Source: Erwinia persicina NBRC 102418 (GTDB taxonomy: Bacteria; Pseudomonadota; Gammaproteobacteria; Enterobacterales; Enterobacteriaceae). Taken from it: a stretch of 64,000 bases of DNA. The notes below the pieces were generated by a model. It had not been told where the DNA came from. It did not search any database and worked only from the letters and a program-made list of their open reading frames with translations. The position numbers and the translations under genes were made by a program. Shown here piece after piece: positions 48,481 through 58,504 of this stretch (its first letter is position 1; each line of letters opens with the position of its first letter). Where the stretch lies: assembly GCF_001571305.1 (NCBI RefSeq), contig NZ_BCTN01000004.1, positions 62,001-126,000 of the forward strand. The letters are read 5' to 3'.

Positions 48481-48554
48481 CTGATGAGTTTATGGCCGAT
48501 TACAACCGACGATTTGCGAAATCTCACCGGCATAACTTTGTTGTCCATCGGCCA
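48477..48554 (+). mobile_element. Transposase fragment (ISNCY-type)
   Basis: One frame reads DEFMADYNRRFAKSHRHNF followed by VHRP. The pattern FxADYNxRFAKxPRxxFDxHRP is found in ISNCY-family (integrase-like) transposases shortly before their C-terminal domain. Only about 26 codons remain; the frame then turns to non-family sequence. No terminal repeats can be placed. The family call comes from memory of the motif and is moderate. Confidence 0.45.
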
Positions 48555-48685
48555 CCTGGAAATCATTCATCCCGCTTGCGGCTGGTTAACACATTGCTCC
48601 TGTCGCCGACTACGTCACCGGACAGCACCTTATATAGTCAGGAGTCCACATGTTTGGGGTGCAGTCTAAATATGTTGGGACTCTT

Positions 48686-48858
48686 CTAACTCAGCGCATT
48701 TTTCTTTTCTTCATAATCTTGTCAATACTTTTCAATAGGATAAGCAGTTCCAGGTTCATGTACTTCACCCGTATCCTTATCAACTATAAATGGCGAATTA
48801 CCTGCGAGCTGCGCAGAAAACTCCCCAGTTTCAAGGTATTCTGCTCTTTCTCTTTATC
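48686..48858 (-). pseudogene. Imm35/YrhB-like immunity protein, broken C-terminal remnant
   Basis: In the minus strand a frame reads AEYLETGEFSAQLAGN, SPFIVDKDTGEVHEPGTA and YPIEKY, then a TGA, then QDYEEKKNALS and a stop. The YLETGxF...LAGNxPxIVDKxTGxVxxxGTAxPIExY pattern is that of Imm35/YrhB-type immunity proteins. The expected preceding residues DKEK are present but two bases out of frame (extra AG), and the internal TGA interrupts the end. The N-terminal half is missing: the frame runs directly into a TpsB-type signal peptide. Confidence 0.6.
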
Positions 48859-48988
48859 AAAAATCGGGTTGCTGCTGCTGGCGCACCGCATCACGACCGG
48901 CCGGACTGAGCGGCGCAGCCGACGCACTGGCGATACTAACCGTCAGCAACAGGGCTGTCAGTGTCCTTACTGGAAATAACATCGTCAT
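48857..48988 (-). pseudogene. N-terminal remnant of a TpsB/CdiB-type outer-membrane transporter
   Basis: ATG 48988 (or 48982) begins a 43-residue reading frame: a Sec signal peptide (LTALLLTVSIASASA, cleaved before APLSP) followed by PLSPAGRDAVRQQQQ, then three foreign residues and TGA-TAA. The mature start PLSPxxRDxxQQQQ is characteristic of FhaC/ShlB/CdiB-family transporters just before their plug helix. The rest of the transporter is gone, replaced by the immunity-gene remnant. Confidence 0.6.
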
Positions 48989-49346
48989 GATATGAGCGCA
49001 ATAAATGTAAACAGGGCGAGAATGGAATGCGCACAGATTACATAATGAGAAATAAGAATAAACTTAATTTATACGGTTTGACGTGTTATCGCTGACATTT
49101 ACTTTAAGTCACTATCTGGCGCTATTTTAATTAAAATAGAGAAAATGATAAATAATTCCATCTCTTTACTAATAATGTATTTAAGTGAAATTTTTCTGCG
49201 CATGATATCGTCGTTTAAACAATCACAGTAACAATCTTTGCCTGTGTCAGGCCCACCATCGGACACAAATTTTTTCTTCACACGCCTTGCATCTTTGCCC
49301 ATAGCGGCAACAATTACTCTTTATCATGATAACCAGGGAGATAACG
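48989..49346. other. AT-rich intergenic stretch upstream of mysB
   Basis: About 360 bp, clearly richer in A+T than its neighbours. It should hold the mysB promoter on the plus strand and the former promoter of the deleted transporter on the minus strand. A 67-codon minus-strand frame (49099-49302) is open but has no known likeness and an implausible composition; I do not call it. Confidence 0.45.
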
Positions 49347-49745
49347 ATGACACTGTATGCCACGCTGGAAGAAGCCATTGATATGGCTCGTGAAGAGTAC
49401 CTTGCCGCCAATCCGGAAGTCGATGAGGAAGACGCCTCCGTCAACCAGTTCAACCTGCAAAAATATGTTATGCAGGACGGCGACATCATGTGGCAGGCCG
49501 AGTTCCTCACCGACGACGGTGATGAGGGGGAGCTCCTGCCGGCGCTGAGCGGGGAAGCCGCACAGGCTATTTTTGACGGCGACTTCGATGAGATTGAATT
49601 ACGTAACGAATGGCTGCCGGAAAATACCCTGCATGAATGGGATGAGGGAGAATTCCAGCTTGAACCTGCCGCAGGCAGCGAAGAAGCCGATGCGGCAGCG
49701 GAAGAGTGGGAAGATAATAATACCGACGCCGATAATCGTGCCTGA
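49347..49745 (+). CDS. mysB: Acidic protein MysB
   Basis: Very acidic protein; its overexpression suppresses secY/secA defects in E. coli, but its role is unknown. 132 residues from ATG 49347 with AGGGAG seven bases upstream. Conserved MTLYATLEEAIDMAREEYL, QKYVMQDGDIMWQAEF, LSGEAAQAIFDGDFDEIE and LHEWDEGEFQLEP. The C-terminal tail is a little longer and even more acidic than in E. coli. Convergent with yceK. Confidence 0.95.
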   Translation: MTLYATLEEAIDMAREEYLAANPEVDEEDASVNQFNLQKYVMQDGDIMWQAEFLTDDGDEGELLPALSGEAAQAIFDGDFDEIELRNEWLPENTLHEWDEGEFQLEPAAGSEEADAAAEEWEDNNTDADNRA

Positions 49746-49764
49746 GGATCAGTGCGGGAAGTGA

Positions 49765-49998
49765 TTACTCATAAGGGCCGTGGCTGGCATCGACCGGCAC
49801 CAGCAGAGTGTCCAGTATCAGCGACAGCGGCAGGTCGATAATGGTGATAAAGCGCCATGCCGAATCCCGCACATCCCACTGTACGCCCGGGTAATACTGA
49901 TTGCCGTGCCCCTGTCCGGGCACGGTTCTACTGATAATACTGCCGCACCCGCTCAGTACCAGTAAGCTGACTGCTACGATCACACCGCGTAAAAACAT
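49765..49998 (-). CDS. yceK: Lipoprotein YceK
   Basis: Small predicted lipoprotein of the DUF1375 family, function unknown. 77 residues from ATG 49998: signal MFLRGVIVAVSLLVL and lipobox SGCG, then the highly conserved SIISRTVPGQGHGNQYYPGV and ITIIDLPLSLILDTLL. A GTG at 50028-50030 region with AGGAG upstream could add about 11 residues in front; I prefer the ATG because the N-terminus then matches the family. Confidence 0.9.
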   Translation of the reverse strand: MFLRGVIVAVSLLVLSGCGSIISRTVPGQGHGNQYYPGVQWDVRDSAWRFITIIDLPLSLILDTLLVPVDASHGPYE

Positions 49999-50082
49999 GG
50001 TCACCACGTTAACCCCGATTAAAAAACACACTCTTTTACTCCTGCTCATCTCTGCACAATAGCACTGAAGGCAAAATAATAC

Positions 50083-50116
50083 GTAAAAAAAGCCGGAACG
50101 TGAGTTCCGGCTTTTT
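50083..50116. terminator. Terminator of opgGH
   Basis: GCCGGAAC/GTTCCGGC 8-bp stem with a GTGA loop, flanked by eight A on the left and five T on the right, so active in both directions. It lies downstream of opgH and upstream of yceK. Confidence 0.88.
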
Positions 50117-50131
50117 ATCGTCCCGCCTGAC

Positions 50132-50161
50132 GGGCTGACTCGAAAAGAAGGTCAGCGCCTG
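50132..50161. repeat. Second copy of a terminator-like hairpin (also at 29684)
   Basis: GGGCTGACTCGAAAAGAAGG then TCAGCGCCTGC; the segment at 29684-29713 differs at only three of 30 positions. Stem GCTGAC/GTCAGC with an A-rich loop. Both copies lie at the 3' end of a minus-strand operon. Confidence 0.55.
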
Positions 50162-50197
50162 CAAAGCAGAGTTTTCATTTCATGCATGGGCGTCCTT

Positions 50198-52777
50198 TTA
50201 TTCCGCCCGCACCACGTCCTGTTTCGCGTTATTCAGCGCCAGCGGGTTAAGCGTCAACGTATGGTAGTGATCTAACCAGTCGTGATACTTGTCCGCGTTC
50301 TGCCACAGGCGGTAGTGCATCCGCGACAGCGTCACCGGGTCACTGAGCAGCGCCAGGCGCTGGTCACGATCCAGTTTTGCCGGCGATTCGCTGAGGGCCT
50401 GCTCAACGCGGCGGTCACGGGCAAAGTCGAGAATATCGCTCTTCAGGTGGCGCGACGTTGCCATGGCGCTGGCGAGCGCGTTAAACGACGGATGGAACAT
50501 GGCATGCATAAAGCCATCATCCAGGGCGCGCTCACGGTTCAGCTCCACGTAACGATCGGTATCCAGCAGCTCCTGCGGTGGACTGAACTCTTCCGGGATC
50601 AGGAACAGCTTGCCGCGCTTGGACGCCTGACCGAGCGTACGACGGCTGGACCACACCGACACAAACGGTGACAGGATCAGCGAGAAGACAATCGGTGACA
50701 GCCACCACAGGAAGTTCAGATCCAGCCAGCCCATGCCACCTGCCCAGACCAGGCCCAGTAACATCTGCGAACCGTGACGCTTAAAGGCTTCACTCCACGG
50801 CGTGGCATCATCGTCACGCTGCGGCGAGTTCCACACCACTTCCCAGCCAAGGAATGCGCTGACCACAAACACGGTGTGGAACAGCATACGCACCGGTGCC
50901 AGCAGCACGGAGAACAGCATCTCCAGGAACAGCGACGCCAGCACGCGTAACGCACCGCCGTATGGCTTCGCCCCCTTGCACCACACCAGCACGATACTCA
51001 ACAGCTTCGGCAGGAACAGTAAGACCAGCGTGGTGGAGAACAGCGCAATGGCCAGCTCCGGACGCCATTGCGGCCATACAGGGAACAGCTGCCTTGGTTG
51101 CAGGAAGTACTGTGGCTCCATGAGCGTGTGAACGACCTGCAGGGCGGTAGACAGCGCCAGGAACATAAACCACAACGGCGCTGACAGATAGGACATCACG
51201 CCCGTCAGGAACACAGCACGGTGAACCGGGTGCATCCCTTTAACCAGGAACAGACGGAAGTTCATCAGGTTGCCGTGGCACCAGCGGCGGTCACGTTTCA
51301 GTTCATCCAGCAGGTTTGGCGGCAGCTCTTCATAAGAACCCGGCAGATCATAAGCAATCCACACGCCCCAGCCTGCACGGCGCATCAGCGCCGCTTCCAC
51401 AAAGTCGTGGGACAGGATCGAACCGGCAAATGAGCCTTCGCCCGGTAGCGGTGCCAGCGCACAGTGTTCGATAAACGGCTTCACGCGGATAATCGCGTTA
51501 TGGCCCCAGTAGTGCGACTCACCCAGCTGCCAGAAGTGCAGACCGGCGGTAAACAGTGGACCGTACACGCGGGTAGCAAACTGCTGACAGCGTGCATACA
51601 GCGTATCCATGCCGGAGGCCTTCGGGGAAGACTGGATGATACCCGCTTTCGGGTTGGCTTCCATCATACGCACGAGGCCATTCAGGCAGTCACCGCTCAT
51701 CACGCTGTCGGCGTCCAGTACCACCATATAGCTGTACTGGCTGCCCCAGCGGCGGCAGAAGTCATCGATGTTACCGGATTTGCGTTTTACGCGGCGACGA
51801 CGACGGCGATAGAAAATACGCCCTTCCCCACCCACGTCACGCACCAGCTCCATCCAGGCCTTCTGTTCCGCCATGGCAATATCCGGGTTGTAGCTGTCGC
51901 TCAGGATATAGACATCGTAGTTCGCCTGCTCACCGGTACGCACCACCGACTCCCAGGTGGCACGCAGACCGGCAAAGACACGCTCAACATCTTCATTACA
52001 GATGGGCATGATCAGCGCGGTACGGTGCTCCGGGTTAATGGCTTCGTCGCCGTTGGTCAGATACGAGATACTGTATTTGTCTTTACCGATCATCAGCTGC
52101 AGGAAGCCCATCAGGGCCGTCCAGAACCCGGCGGAAACCCACAGGAACAGAATGGCAAACAGCACCAGAATTCCGGTCTGCAACACATAAGGCAGGATCT
52201 GCAATACCGACTGCTGCCAGTTCTGGTTGATCATATCCATAGGATCGATCAGCGCCCATCCCTGATAAGGCAGGATGGTTTTCATATACCAGGTCGCCAC
52301 CACCGTCTGGAAAACGGAGAGGAACAGCAGAATATAACGACGAATGGAGCCAACATGGCGCCATTTGTCCTCATTTTTCTGCTCTTCGCGGCTGTCGAAA
52401 CGCGGCGTGCTTTTACGCCCGCGCAGGGAATCCCACGCGCGCGCCACCGGGTTAGTCCGCCACTCTTCCGGATACATGGAAGAACGGGTGTGTTTCGGCA
52501 TCGCTTTCAGCGTGGTACGGTCCAGCGCGTCTTTATCAAACTGACGGCCACCATCAACAGAGTCAGGCCAGCTCATCTCTACGCGCGCTTTTACCGACTC
52601 CTGCGGAGCATCATCGGGACGCGTTTCGACCGGGCCCTCTTCGGCCAGCTGATAATGCAACTGACTGAATGCCTCTTCCGGCTCTGCGGGCAACGCTTCA
52701 CGCAGCGCCCCTTTCCGCTCAGGGGGAAGGGGCAGCGCGTCAATATATTCGTCGGGAATTACGGTTGACTTATTCAT
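50198..52777 (-). CDS. opgH: Glucans biosynthesis glucosyltransferase OpgH (MdoH)
   Basis: Inner-membrane family-2 glycosyltransferase that makes and exports the beta-1,2 backbone of osmoregulated periplasmic glucans. In E. coli it also slows FtsZ when UDP-glucose is high. 859 residues. Two helices near 140-215, the cytosolic GT domain with [13 protein letters not shown] (DxD, about 350-362) and the [10 protein letters not shown] acceptor motif (about 498-507), then several C-terminal helices. It overlaps the end of opgG by 8 bases. Confidence 0.97.
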   Translation of the reverse strand: MNKSTVIPDEYIDALPLPPERKGALREALPAEPEEAFSQLHYQLAEEGPVETRPDDAPQESVKARVEMSWPDSVDGGRQFDKDALDRTTLKAMPKHTRSSMYPEEWRTNPVARAWDSLRGRKSTPRFDSREEQKNEDKWRHVGSIRRYILLFLSVFQTVVATWYMKTILPYQGWALIDPMDMINQNWQQSVLQILPYVLQTGILVLFAILFLWVSAGFWTALMGFLQLMIGKDKYSISYLTNGDEAINPEHRTALIMPICNEDVERVFAGLRATWESVVRTGEQANYDVYILSDSYNPDIAMAEQKAWMELVRDVGGEGRIFYRRRRRRVKRKSGNIDDFCRRWGSQYSYMVVLDADSVMSGDCLNGLVRMMEANPKAGIIQSSPKASGMDTLYARCQQFATRVYGPLFTAGLHFWQLGESHYWGHNAIIRVKPFIEHCALAPLPGEGSFAGSILSHDFVEAALMRRAGWGVWIAYDLPGSYEELPPNLLDELKRDRRWCHGNLMNFRLFLVKGMHPVHRAVFLTGVMSYLSAPLWFMFLALSTALQVVHTLMEPQYFLQPRQLFPVWPQWRPELAIALFSTTLVLLFLPKLLSIVLVWCKGAKPYGGALRVLASLFLEMLFSVLLAPVRMLFHTVFVVSAFLGWEVVWNSPQRDDDATPWSEAFKRHGSQMLLGLVWAGGMGWLDLNFLWWLSPIVFSLILSPFVSVWSSRRTLGQASKRGKLFLIPEEFSPPQELLDTDRYVELNRERALDDGFMHAMFHPSFNALASAMATSRHLKSDILDFARDRRVEQALSESPAKLDRDQRLALLSDPVTLSRMHYRLWQNADKYHDWLDHYHTLTLNPLALNNAKQDVVRAE

Positions 52778-54323
52778 TGGCAGGCAACTGATTGCTCCAG
52801 GTTTCCGTCAGCGTTTTGTCACCGTTAACCAGTGCAGCACGCATCTCGGTCGGCTGTTTATTGTCTTTAACACGAATACGTAACACCAGACGCCAGCCCT
52901 TGGTGACCGGATTATAACGGACGCTGTTTTCGACCAGCTCTGCGTTATTACCCACGCTCACCTGCGGCGTTACCGGGGTGTTTTCCGGCAGCTTGCTCAT
53001 CTCCGGTCCAACAAAGTCGACGATAAACGCCACCGTGCCGTCCGGCTGACGCACCAGGTTAGACTGTTTCACATCACCCGGTGAACGCAGCGTGCTTTTC
53101 ACATACGCCGTTTCAGGGGAGTGCAGCTGGTTTTCGTCACGCGTAAAGTGCAGGCGATAGGCAAACTTCATCTCTTTGCCCGGCTCTGGCAGGGTTTCCG
53201 GCGTCCAGAAGGCCACGATATTATCGTTGGTTTCGTCGGTTGTCGGGATTTCTACCAGCTCAACACGGCCTTTGCCCCAGTCCCCTTTTGGCTCAACCCA
53301 GCCACTCGGACGCAGATCGTAGCGATCGTCCAGATCCTGATACTTATCAAAATCGCGGCCACGCTGCAGCAGACCGAAACCACGCGGGTTTTCCACGGTA
53401 AAGGTGCTGACGGCCAGATGTTTCGGATTATTCAGCGGACGCCAGATCCATTCGCCGTTACCGGCATGAATCGACAGCCCGTTGGAGTCGTGCAGTGCCG
53501 GACGGAAGTTCGCCGCCTGTGACGGCTGATTCGCACCAAACAGATACATGCTGGTGAGCGGTGCTACGCCCAGTTTACCGACGTTATCGCGCAGATAGAC
53601 CTTCGACTGCACGTCAACGGTGCTGTCTTTACCCGGTGTCAGGGTGAAACGATAGGCACCGGTGGCACGCGGCGAATCGAGCAGCGCATAAATCACCAGA
53701 TGCTTATCCTGCGGCTTAGGGCGTTCGATCCAGAACTCTTTAAAGCGCGGGAACTCTTCACCAGACGGCAGCGCGGTGTCAATTGCCAGGCCACGTGCAG
53801 ACAGGCCATAGACCTGGCCCTGACCGATGACGCGGAAATAACTGGCGCCCAGGAAGCTGGCGATCTCGTCTTTCTTATCTTTACTGTTAAGCGGGTACAG
53901 CACTTTGAAACCGGCAAACCCAAGGTTTTTTACCGTATCAGGATCGTGCTTGACGTTACCGAAGTTGAAATACTCAGGAGAGTATTTTATCTCGCGAACG
54001 CTGGTTGCTGTGACCTCGTTCAAACGTACCGGGGTATCGAAGTACATCCCCTGATGGTAAAACTCAAGCTTGAAGGGGGTCTTCAGTTTGTTCCAGTACG
54101 CTTTTTCATGATTGAACTGGATCTGCTGATAGTCGGCATACTTCATATCACGCAGTTGTGACGGCAGATTGCTCTTCGGCGCTTCAAAGCCTTTACCCGC
54201 TAAGTCTTTCGCCTGTTTTGCCACATCGTCAATGTTAAAAGCCCAGCCTGTATTGGCATACATTGAAAGCAAAACTGCTGCGCTAACCCAGCGCAATTTC
54301 ATCAGTTTTGGTTTATTGTTCAT
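52770..54323 (-). CDS. opgG: Periplasmic glucans biosynthesis protein OpgG (MdoG)
   Basis: Periplasmic partner of OpgH, probably adding or shaping branches. 517 residues from ATG 54323 ([12 protein letters not shown]...); the ATG at 54302 (MKLRW) is closer to the E. coli start and is a fair alternative, and a GTG at 54335 is less likely. Signal peptide ends near TGWAF. Conserved [57 protein letters not shown] and a C-terminal Ig-like domain. Divergent from opgC. Confidence 0.96.
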   Translation of the reverse strand: MNNKPKLMKLRWVSAAVLLSMYANTGWAFNIDDVAKQAKDLAGKGFEAPKSNLPSQLRDMKYADYQQIQFNHEKAYWNKLKTPFKLEFYHQGMYFDTPVRLNEVTATSVREIKYSPEYFNFGNVKHDPDTVKNLGFAGFKVLYPLNSKDKKDEIASFLGASYFRVIGQGQVYGLSARGLAIDTALPSGEEFPRFKEFWIERPKPQDKHLVIYALLDSPRATGAYRFTLTPGKDSTVDVQSKVYLRDNVGKLGVAPLTSMYLFGANQPSQAANFRPALHDSNGLSIHAGNGEWIWRPLNNPKHLAVSTFTVENPRGFGLLQRGRDFDKYQDLDDRYDLRPSGWVEPKGDWGKGRVELVEIPTTDETNDNIVAFWTPETLPEPGKEMKFAYRLHFTRDENQLHSPETAYVKSTLRSPGDVKQSNLVRQPDGTVAFIVDFVGPEMSKLPENTPVTPQVSVGNNAELVENSVRYNPVTKGWRLVLRIRVKDNKQPTEMRAALVNGDKTLTETWSNQLPANE

Positions 54324-54575
54324 GTTAATCCGCACATCCCCCCCTTTCGGGTACGTAAATCAATGGATCCATCTTAAAGGATAATTCGGCATTCCGACAG
54401 CCTGACCCCAATTTTGTTCTGCCCTCTCTCCGCGGCTAACAGCCCTATTCTCAAGCGTTTAGCGGAAACAGATTCGGCTGATAGTATACGCGTGTTTGCG
54501 CAATTAAAGTAAGCAGTAAGCTTTAGGCTGGTTCAGGGTGAGCCAGATTAATAACGTGTTGAATATTGGATATAT

Positions 54576-55703
54576 ATGACTAATAAAACACCACAACGAG
54601 AATATTTTCTGGATTCGATTCGCGCCTGGCTAATGCTGTTAGGGGTGCCTTTTCATGTATCGCTGATTTATTCCACACAAAACTGGTCGGTTAACAGCCC
54701 CGCCCCCTCTGAATGGCTGACGCTGCTGAACGATTTTATCCATGCCTTCCGCATGCAGGTATTCTTTGTTATTTCAGGTTATTTTTCTTATATGCTGTTT
54801 CTGCGCTATACCCCGTCGGACTGGCTGAAGGTGCGCGTGGAGCGGGTTGGCATCCCGATGCTGACGGCAATCCCGCTAATCACGCTGCCGCAGTTTTTTA
54901 TGCTGAAAGAGTGGACCAGTAAGATCGGTGACTGGAGCAGTAAGACACTGTACGAAAAATATAACACCCTGGTCTGGGATCTGATTTCGCACCTTTGGTT
55001 CCTTCTGGTGCTGATTGTACTGACAGTGGCGGGCTTCTGGCTGTTCCGTTTTCTGCGCGATGGCACACGACAAAAAACAGACTATTCTGACCTCACCTGG
55101 ACCCGTTTAACGTGTTTTATTCTGCTTTGCAGCCTGGTCTGGATCGCTTTTCGTCGTATGCTGTTCATTTTTGCACCGCAAATTCTTAGCGATGCGCTGT
55201 TTAATATGGCGGTAATGCAGACGCTGCTTTATCTGCCCTTCTTTATTCTGGGCGCCATGGCGTGGAAATACCCGGCGATTAAAGCCCTGTTCGTCCGCCC
55301 GGTTCCCTGGACGTTTATCGGTTCCGCACTGGCTTTTGCCGCCTATGTGGCTAACCAGACCTGGAGTAAAGGCGAAGGCTGGCTGTATGAGATTGATGCA
55401 GTGGTGTCGATGCTGATGGGCCTGTGGATGGTCAATGTGGTATTCACCTTCGGCCACCGGATGCTTAACTCTCATTCGCCGCGCGTCACTTATCTGGTCA
55501 ATGCATCCCTGTTCATCTACCTGGTGCATCACCCGTTGACCATTCTTTACGGTATTCTGTTTGTCAAAAAGATCGACAGTAATACCCTGGGCTTTTTCGC
55601 CGGGCTGGTTTTCGTCTTTGGCATTGCCTTCCTGCTGTACGAAATCCACCTGCGTATTCCGCTGCTGCGCTTCCTGTTTTCCGGTAAACCGCAGCGTAAA
55701 TAG
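54576..55703 (+). CDS. opgC: Glucans biosynthesis protein OpgC (MdoC), acyltransferase 3 family
   Basis: Multi-helix inner-membrane enzyme that adds succinyl groups to periplasmic glucans. 375 residues with about ten hydrophobic helices. N-terminal [26 protein letters not shown] carries the acyltransferase-3 signature with R and H in the first helices, and [14 protein letters not shown] follows. Separated from divergent opgG by about 250 bp that should hold both promoters. Confidence 0.95.
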   Translation: MTNKTPQREYFLDSIRAWLMLLGVPFHVSLIYSTQNWSVNSPAPSEWLTLLNDFIHAFRMQVFFVISGYFSYMLFLRYTPSDWLKVRVERVGIPMLTAIPLITLPQFFMLKEWTSKIGDWSSKTLYEKYNTLVWDLISHLWFLLVLIVLTVAGFWLFRFLRDGTRQKTDYSDLTWTRLTCFILLCSLVWIAFRRMLFIFAPQILSDALFNMAVMQTLLYLPFFILGAMAWKYPAIKALFVRPVPWTFIGSALAFAAYVANQTWSKGEGWLYEIDAVVSMLMGLWMVNVVFTFGHRMLNSHSPRVTYLVNASLFIYLVHHPLTILYGILFVKKIDSNTLGFFAGLVFVFGIAFLLYEIHLRIPLLRFLFSGKPQRK

Positions 55704-55710
55704 CAGACAG

Positions 55711-55736
55711 GGGGCGACCAGGCAACAGGTCGCCCC
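55711..55736. terminator. Hairpin between convergent opgC and clsC
   Basis: GGGGCGACC/GGTCGCCCC, a 9-bp stem with an 8-base loop, lying 8 bp past the opgC stop and touching the clsC stop. No T-run. Confidence 0.55.
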
Positions 55737-57205
55737 TACAATAACCACTCAATGGGCAGCCGCCATACCAGACGGACCAGCAGACGCTGTATCAGCCGGG
55801 TGCGCGGCTCACGTTTATGCACCACTTCGTTCGCGCCTTCCCCCGGGTACTCCACCCAGTTTACCCGCCCCCATTTATCCAGTCTGAGCGTCCATGCGCG
55901 GTCGCGCATGCTGCTGATAAAGCGCTGGTGGATTTGCGTAGCCAGCGCCTCATTCTCAATCACCAGCCCCATTTCCGTGTTCAGCACCGCGGAACGGGGG
56001 TCGAAGTTAAATGAACCGATAAATACCGTCTGGTTATCCACGCTGAATGTTTTGGCATGCAGACTGGATCCTGAGTTCCCGGTCAGGCCCCGATCATGGC
56101 TTGGTTCCCGCACGTCACTGTGTGGTTTCAGTTCGTATAAGCGAATGCCATGGCGCAGCAGTTTTTTACGCCATTTGGCGTATCCGGCATGGACGATTGA
56201 TACGTCATTCGCCGCCAGCGAGTTGGTGAGAATGGAAATCTTCACGCCTTTACGCACCAGTGCCAGCAGTTGCGCGACGCCGGTGCGCGTCGGCACAAAA
56301 TAGGCGGAGATAATGTCCAGCTGTTGCTGAGGCCTGCCGATCACCTCCAGCAGACGCTGCGGCAGCAGCGTGCTGGTTCTCGCCCGGCCCAGGCCTTTGC
56401 GCGGATCGTCACTGAGCAGACGGGTTTTCGCCCAGGTGAAGGGCAGCGATCGGTTGTCTAAACCGGTCACAAAGGTCGACTCATCGACCTGACGCAGATA
56501 GCGCGCCACCTGCGGACTGTCGCGCCAGGCTTCCGGCAGGGTGACGGCTGAGGTGGCATTCTCTTCCTCATCCACCACCCGACGCAGTGGTGCCACTGGT
56601 CGGCTCTGCCAGTAGCGCTCAAAGTCCTGCGCGACCTCATTTACCACCGGGCCGATCGCCAGCACATCCAGATCGGAAAACAGCGGTTCATCACCGACGC
56701 CAAAATATTCGTCGCCGACATTTCTGCCGCCGACGATGGTGGCCGCATTGTCCACGGTAAAACTTTTGTTATGCATCCGTCGGTTGAGACGAGCAAAATC
56801 GGTCAGATAACCCAGCGCCCGCAGCGTGCGGAAGGTAAACGGATTAAACAGACGCACCTCAATCAGCGGGTGACGGTTCAGCTGACTCAGCGTGCGATCC
56901 AGTCCCAGCGTGTTATTGTCGTCCAGCAACAGGCGCACCTTCACCCCACGCTCTGCGGCCGCCAGCAGCGCGCTAAACAGCAGCCTGCCGGACAGATCGT
57001 TCTGCCAGATGTAATACTGTATATCCAGCGTCTTTTCCGCCAGGGTGATCAGCTGATAACGCGCAGCGAAGGCATCCAGCCCTTCAGACAACGGATAGAC
57101 CCCGCTGTGCTCAGGATGCTGTGCAATCAGCGGCGTAATCGCCTGTTTCAGGCGTGTCCCGGCAGCCGCGCTGTCTGCCTGCGGTGAGTGGAACGTGTCG
57201 GTCAT
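55736..57205 (-). CDS. clsC: Cardiolipin synthase C (YmdC)
   Basis: Phospholipase-D superfamily enzyme that in E. coli makes cardiolipin from phosphatidylglycerol and phosphatidylethanolamine, helped by YmdB. 489 residues. Two HKD motifs: HNKSFTVDNAATIVGGRN (about 150-167) and HAKTFSVDNQTVFIGSFNFD (about 383-402). QYYIWQNDLSGRLL near the N-terminus is typical. ymdB is not next to it here: the neighbouring divergent gene is a glycoside-hydrolase-like protein. Confidence 0.93.
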   Translation of the reverse strand: MTDTFHSPQADSAAAGTRLKQAITPLIAQHPEHSGVYPLSEGLDAFAARYQLITLAEKTLDIQYYIWQNDLSGRLLFSALLAAAERGVKVRLLLDDNNTLGLDRTLSQLNRHPLIEVRLFNPFTFRTLRALGYLTDFARLNRRMHNKSFTVDNAATIVGGRNVGDEYFGVGDEPLFSDLDVLAIGPVVNEVAQDFERYWQSRPVAPLRRVVDEEENATSAVTLPEAWRDSPQVARYLRQVDESTFVTGLDNRSLPFTWAKTRLLSDDPRKGLGRARTSTLLPQRLLEVIGRPQQQLDIISAYFVPTRTGVAQLLALVRKGVKISILTNSLAANDVSIVHAGYAKWRKKLLRHGIRLYELKPHSDVREPSHDRGLTGNSGSSLHAKTFSVDNQTVFIGSFNFDPRSAVLNTEMGLVIENEALATQIHQRFISSMRDRAWTLRLDKWGRVNWVEYPGEGANEVVHKREPRTRLIQRLLVRLVWRLPIEWLL

Positions 57206-57334
57206 CAGCGATCCTTAGCGGTAATGCTGTTATTCATCCAGTTATTCTTCCTCTGTTTTTCGCCGGGATCAGTGTGGCAGACATATAGTCTAGACTTAGT
57301 CCATCGCCTGCGTTTATTGCCCCGGGAGAACATC

Positions 57335-58504
57335 ATGCATGATGACAGCACGGCGGTCACACGCCGTCACCAGCCAGCCCTCTTCGCGCGTTTTTTCCAG
57401 GGCAGTTTTGCCTGTTCAACCGCCTGCCGCACCCCCGGTAAGCGTGCAGATTTAATGATCAGTAGCGGTCACGATACACTGCTTGAAAAAGATTACGCCC
57501 TGCTGGCCAGTCACCAGATCCTCACGGCGCGCGACGGCGCCCGCTGGTACTTAATTGAGAAGCAACCAGGAGAATACCACTGGGACAGCTTTTTGCCGCA
57601 GCTAAAAGCTGCAGAAAAACACGGGATTGAGATGATCTGGGAGCTGGCCCATTTTGGCTGGCCGGACGGGCTGGATATCTGGGGGGATGAATTTGTTGAT
57701 CGTTTCAGCGCTTACGCCCGGGACTTTGCCCGCCTGCTGCGGGACGAAGGCCATACCCACCCGTTTATCACCCCGATGAATCAAATCTCTTTCTGGTCCT
57801 GGGCCGGAGCGGAAATTGCCTGGTTTAACCCCTTTGTCACCGGGCGGGGGCGCGAGCTTAAGCGTCAGCTGGCCCGCGCCAGCATTGCCGCCATGCACGC
57901 CATGCGTGAAGAGCTGCCCGGCGTGCGCTTTATCATCACCGATCCGCTGGTTCATGTGGCCGCCTCGGGTTATTCCGCCGCCGCCCGGGAGGAGGCAGAG
58001 CGACAACATCAGGCGCAGTTTGAAGTCTGGGACTGGCTGGCGGGAAGAAGCGAGCCGGAGCTTGGAGGGTCGGAGGATCTGCTGGATATTATCGGGCTGA
58101 CCTGGTATCCGGATAATCAGTGGTTCCATAACGGCGATCCGCTGGAGCCCCATCACCCTGATTATCGTCCGCTGAACCTGCTGTTACAGGACGTGTGGCA
58201 GCGCTACCAGCGGCCGCTGCTGATTGCGGAAACCGGTGCGGAAGCGGGCCGCAGTCAGGACTGGCTTAATCGTGTGATTCATGAAGGTGAGCTGGCACTG
58301 AATGCCGGTGTTCAGCTGGAAGGCATTTCGCTCTATCCGGCAGTGGATTATCCGGCATGGGATGACGATCGCCGTTATCCTGCGGGTCTGTTTGGCTTAC
58401 CGGATGCCAACGGTAATCGTACCGTCAATGAGGCGATGGCGCTGACGCTGCGCAGCCAGCAGATCAAGCTCAGTCAGGGATCGATCAGGACATCCACAGC
58501 GTGA
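57335..58504 (+). CDS. Glycoside hydrolase clan A-like protein (beta-glucosidase-like)
   Basis: TIM-barrel-type protein of 389 residues, start ATG 57335 after GGGAGA; codons open upstream are leader. WELAHFGWPDGLDIW, the strand-4 segment FITPMNQISFWSW, and strand-7 LLIAETGAEAG (E299) follow the layout of clan GH-A enzymes such as GH1, where strand 4 normally ends in Asn-Glu. Here the residue after Asn is Gln (Q150, codon CAA), so the usual acid/base Glu is missing. The second motif with the nucleophile-type Glu is intact. No signal peptide. Function unknown; see finding. Confidence 0.72.
   Translation: MHDDSTAVTRRHQPALFARFFQGSFACSTACRTPGKRADLMISSGHDTLLEKDYALLASHQILTARDGARWYLIEKQPGEYHWDSFLPQLKAAEKHGIEMIWELAHFGWPDGLDIWGDEFVDRFSAYARDFARLLRDEGHTHPFITPMNQISFWSWAGAEIAWFNPFVTGRGRELKRQLARASIAAMHAMREELPGVRFIITDPLVHVAASGYSAAAREEAERQHQAQFEVWDWLAGRSEPELGGSEDLLDIIGLTWYPDNQWFHNGDPLEPHHPDYRPLNLLLQDVWQRYQRPLLIAETGAEAGRSQDWLNRVIHEGELALNAGVQLEGISLYPAVDYPAWDDDRRYPAGLFGLPDANGNRTVNEAMALTLRSQQIKLSQGSIRTSTA

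Noticed and set aside
48650-48979. 109-codon plus-strand frame MFGVQSKYVG...
   Set aside because: It is the antisense of the TpsB and Imm35 remnants, which explain the sequence much better.
49099-49302. 67-codon minus-strand frame in the AT-rich gap before mysB
   Set aside because: No ribosome site, unusual composition and no recognisable likeness; probably chance in AT-rich DNA.
51464-52768. 434-codon plus-strand frame opposite opgH
   Set aside because: It is fully antisense to the strongly conserved opgH reading frame, has no ribosome site or family likeness and is explained by the codon bias of opgH.
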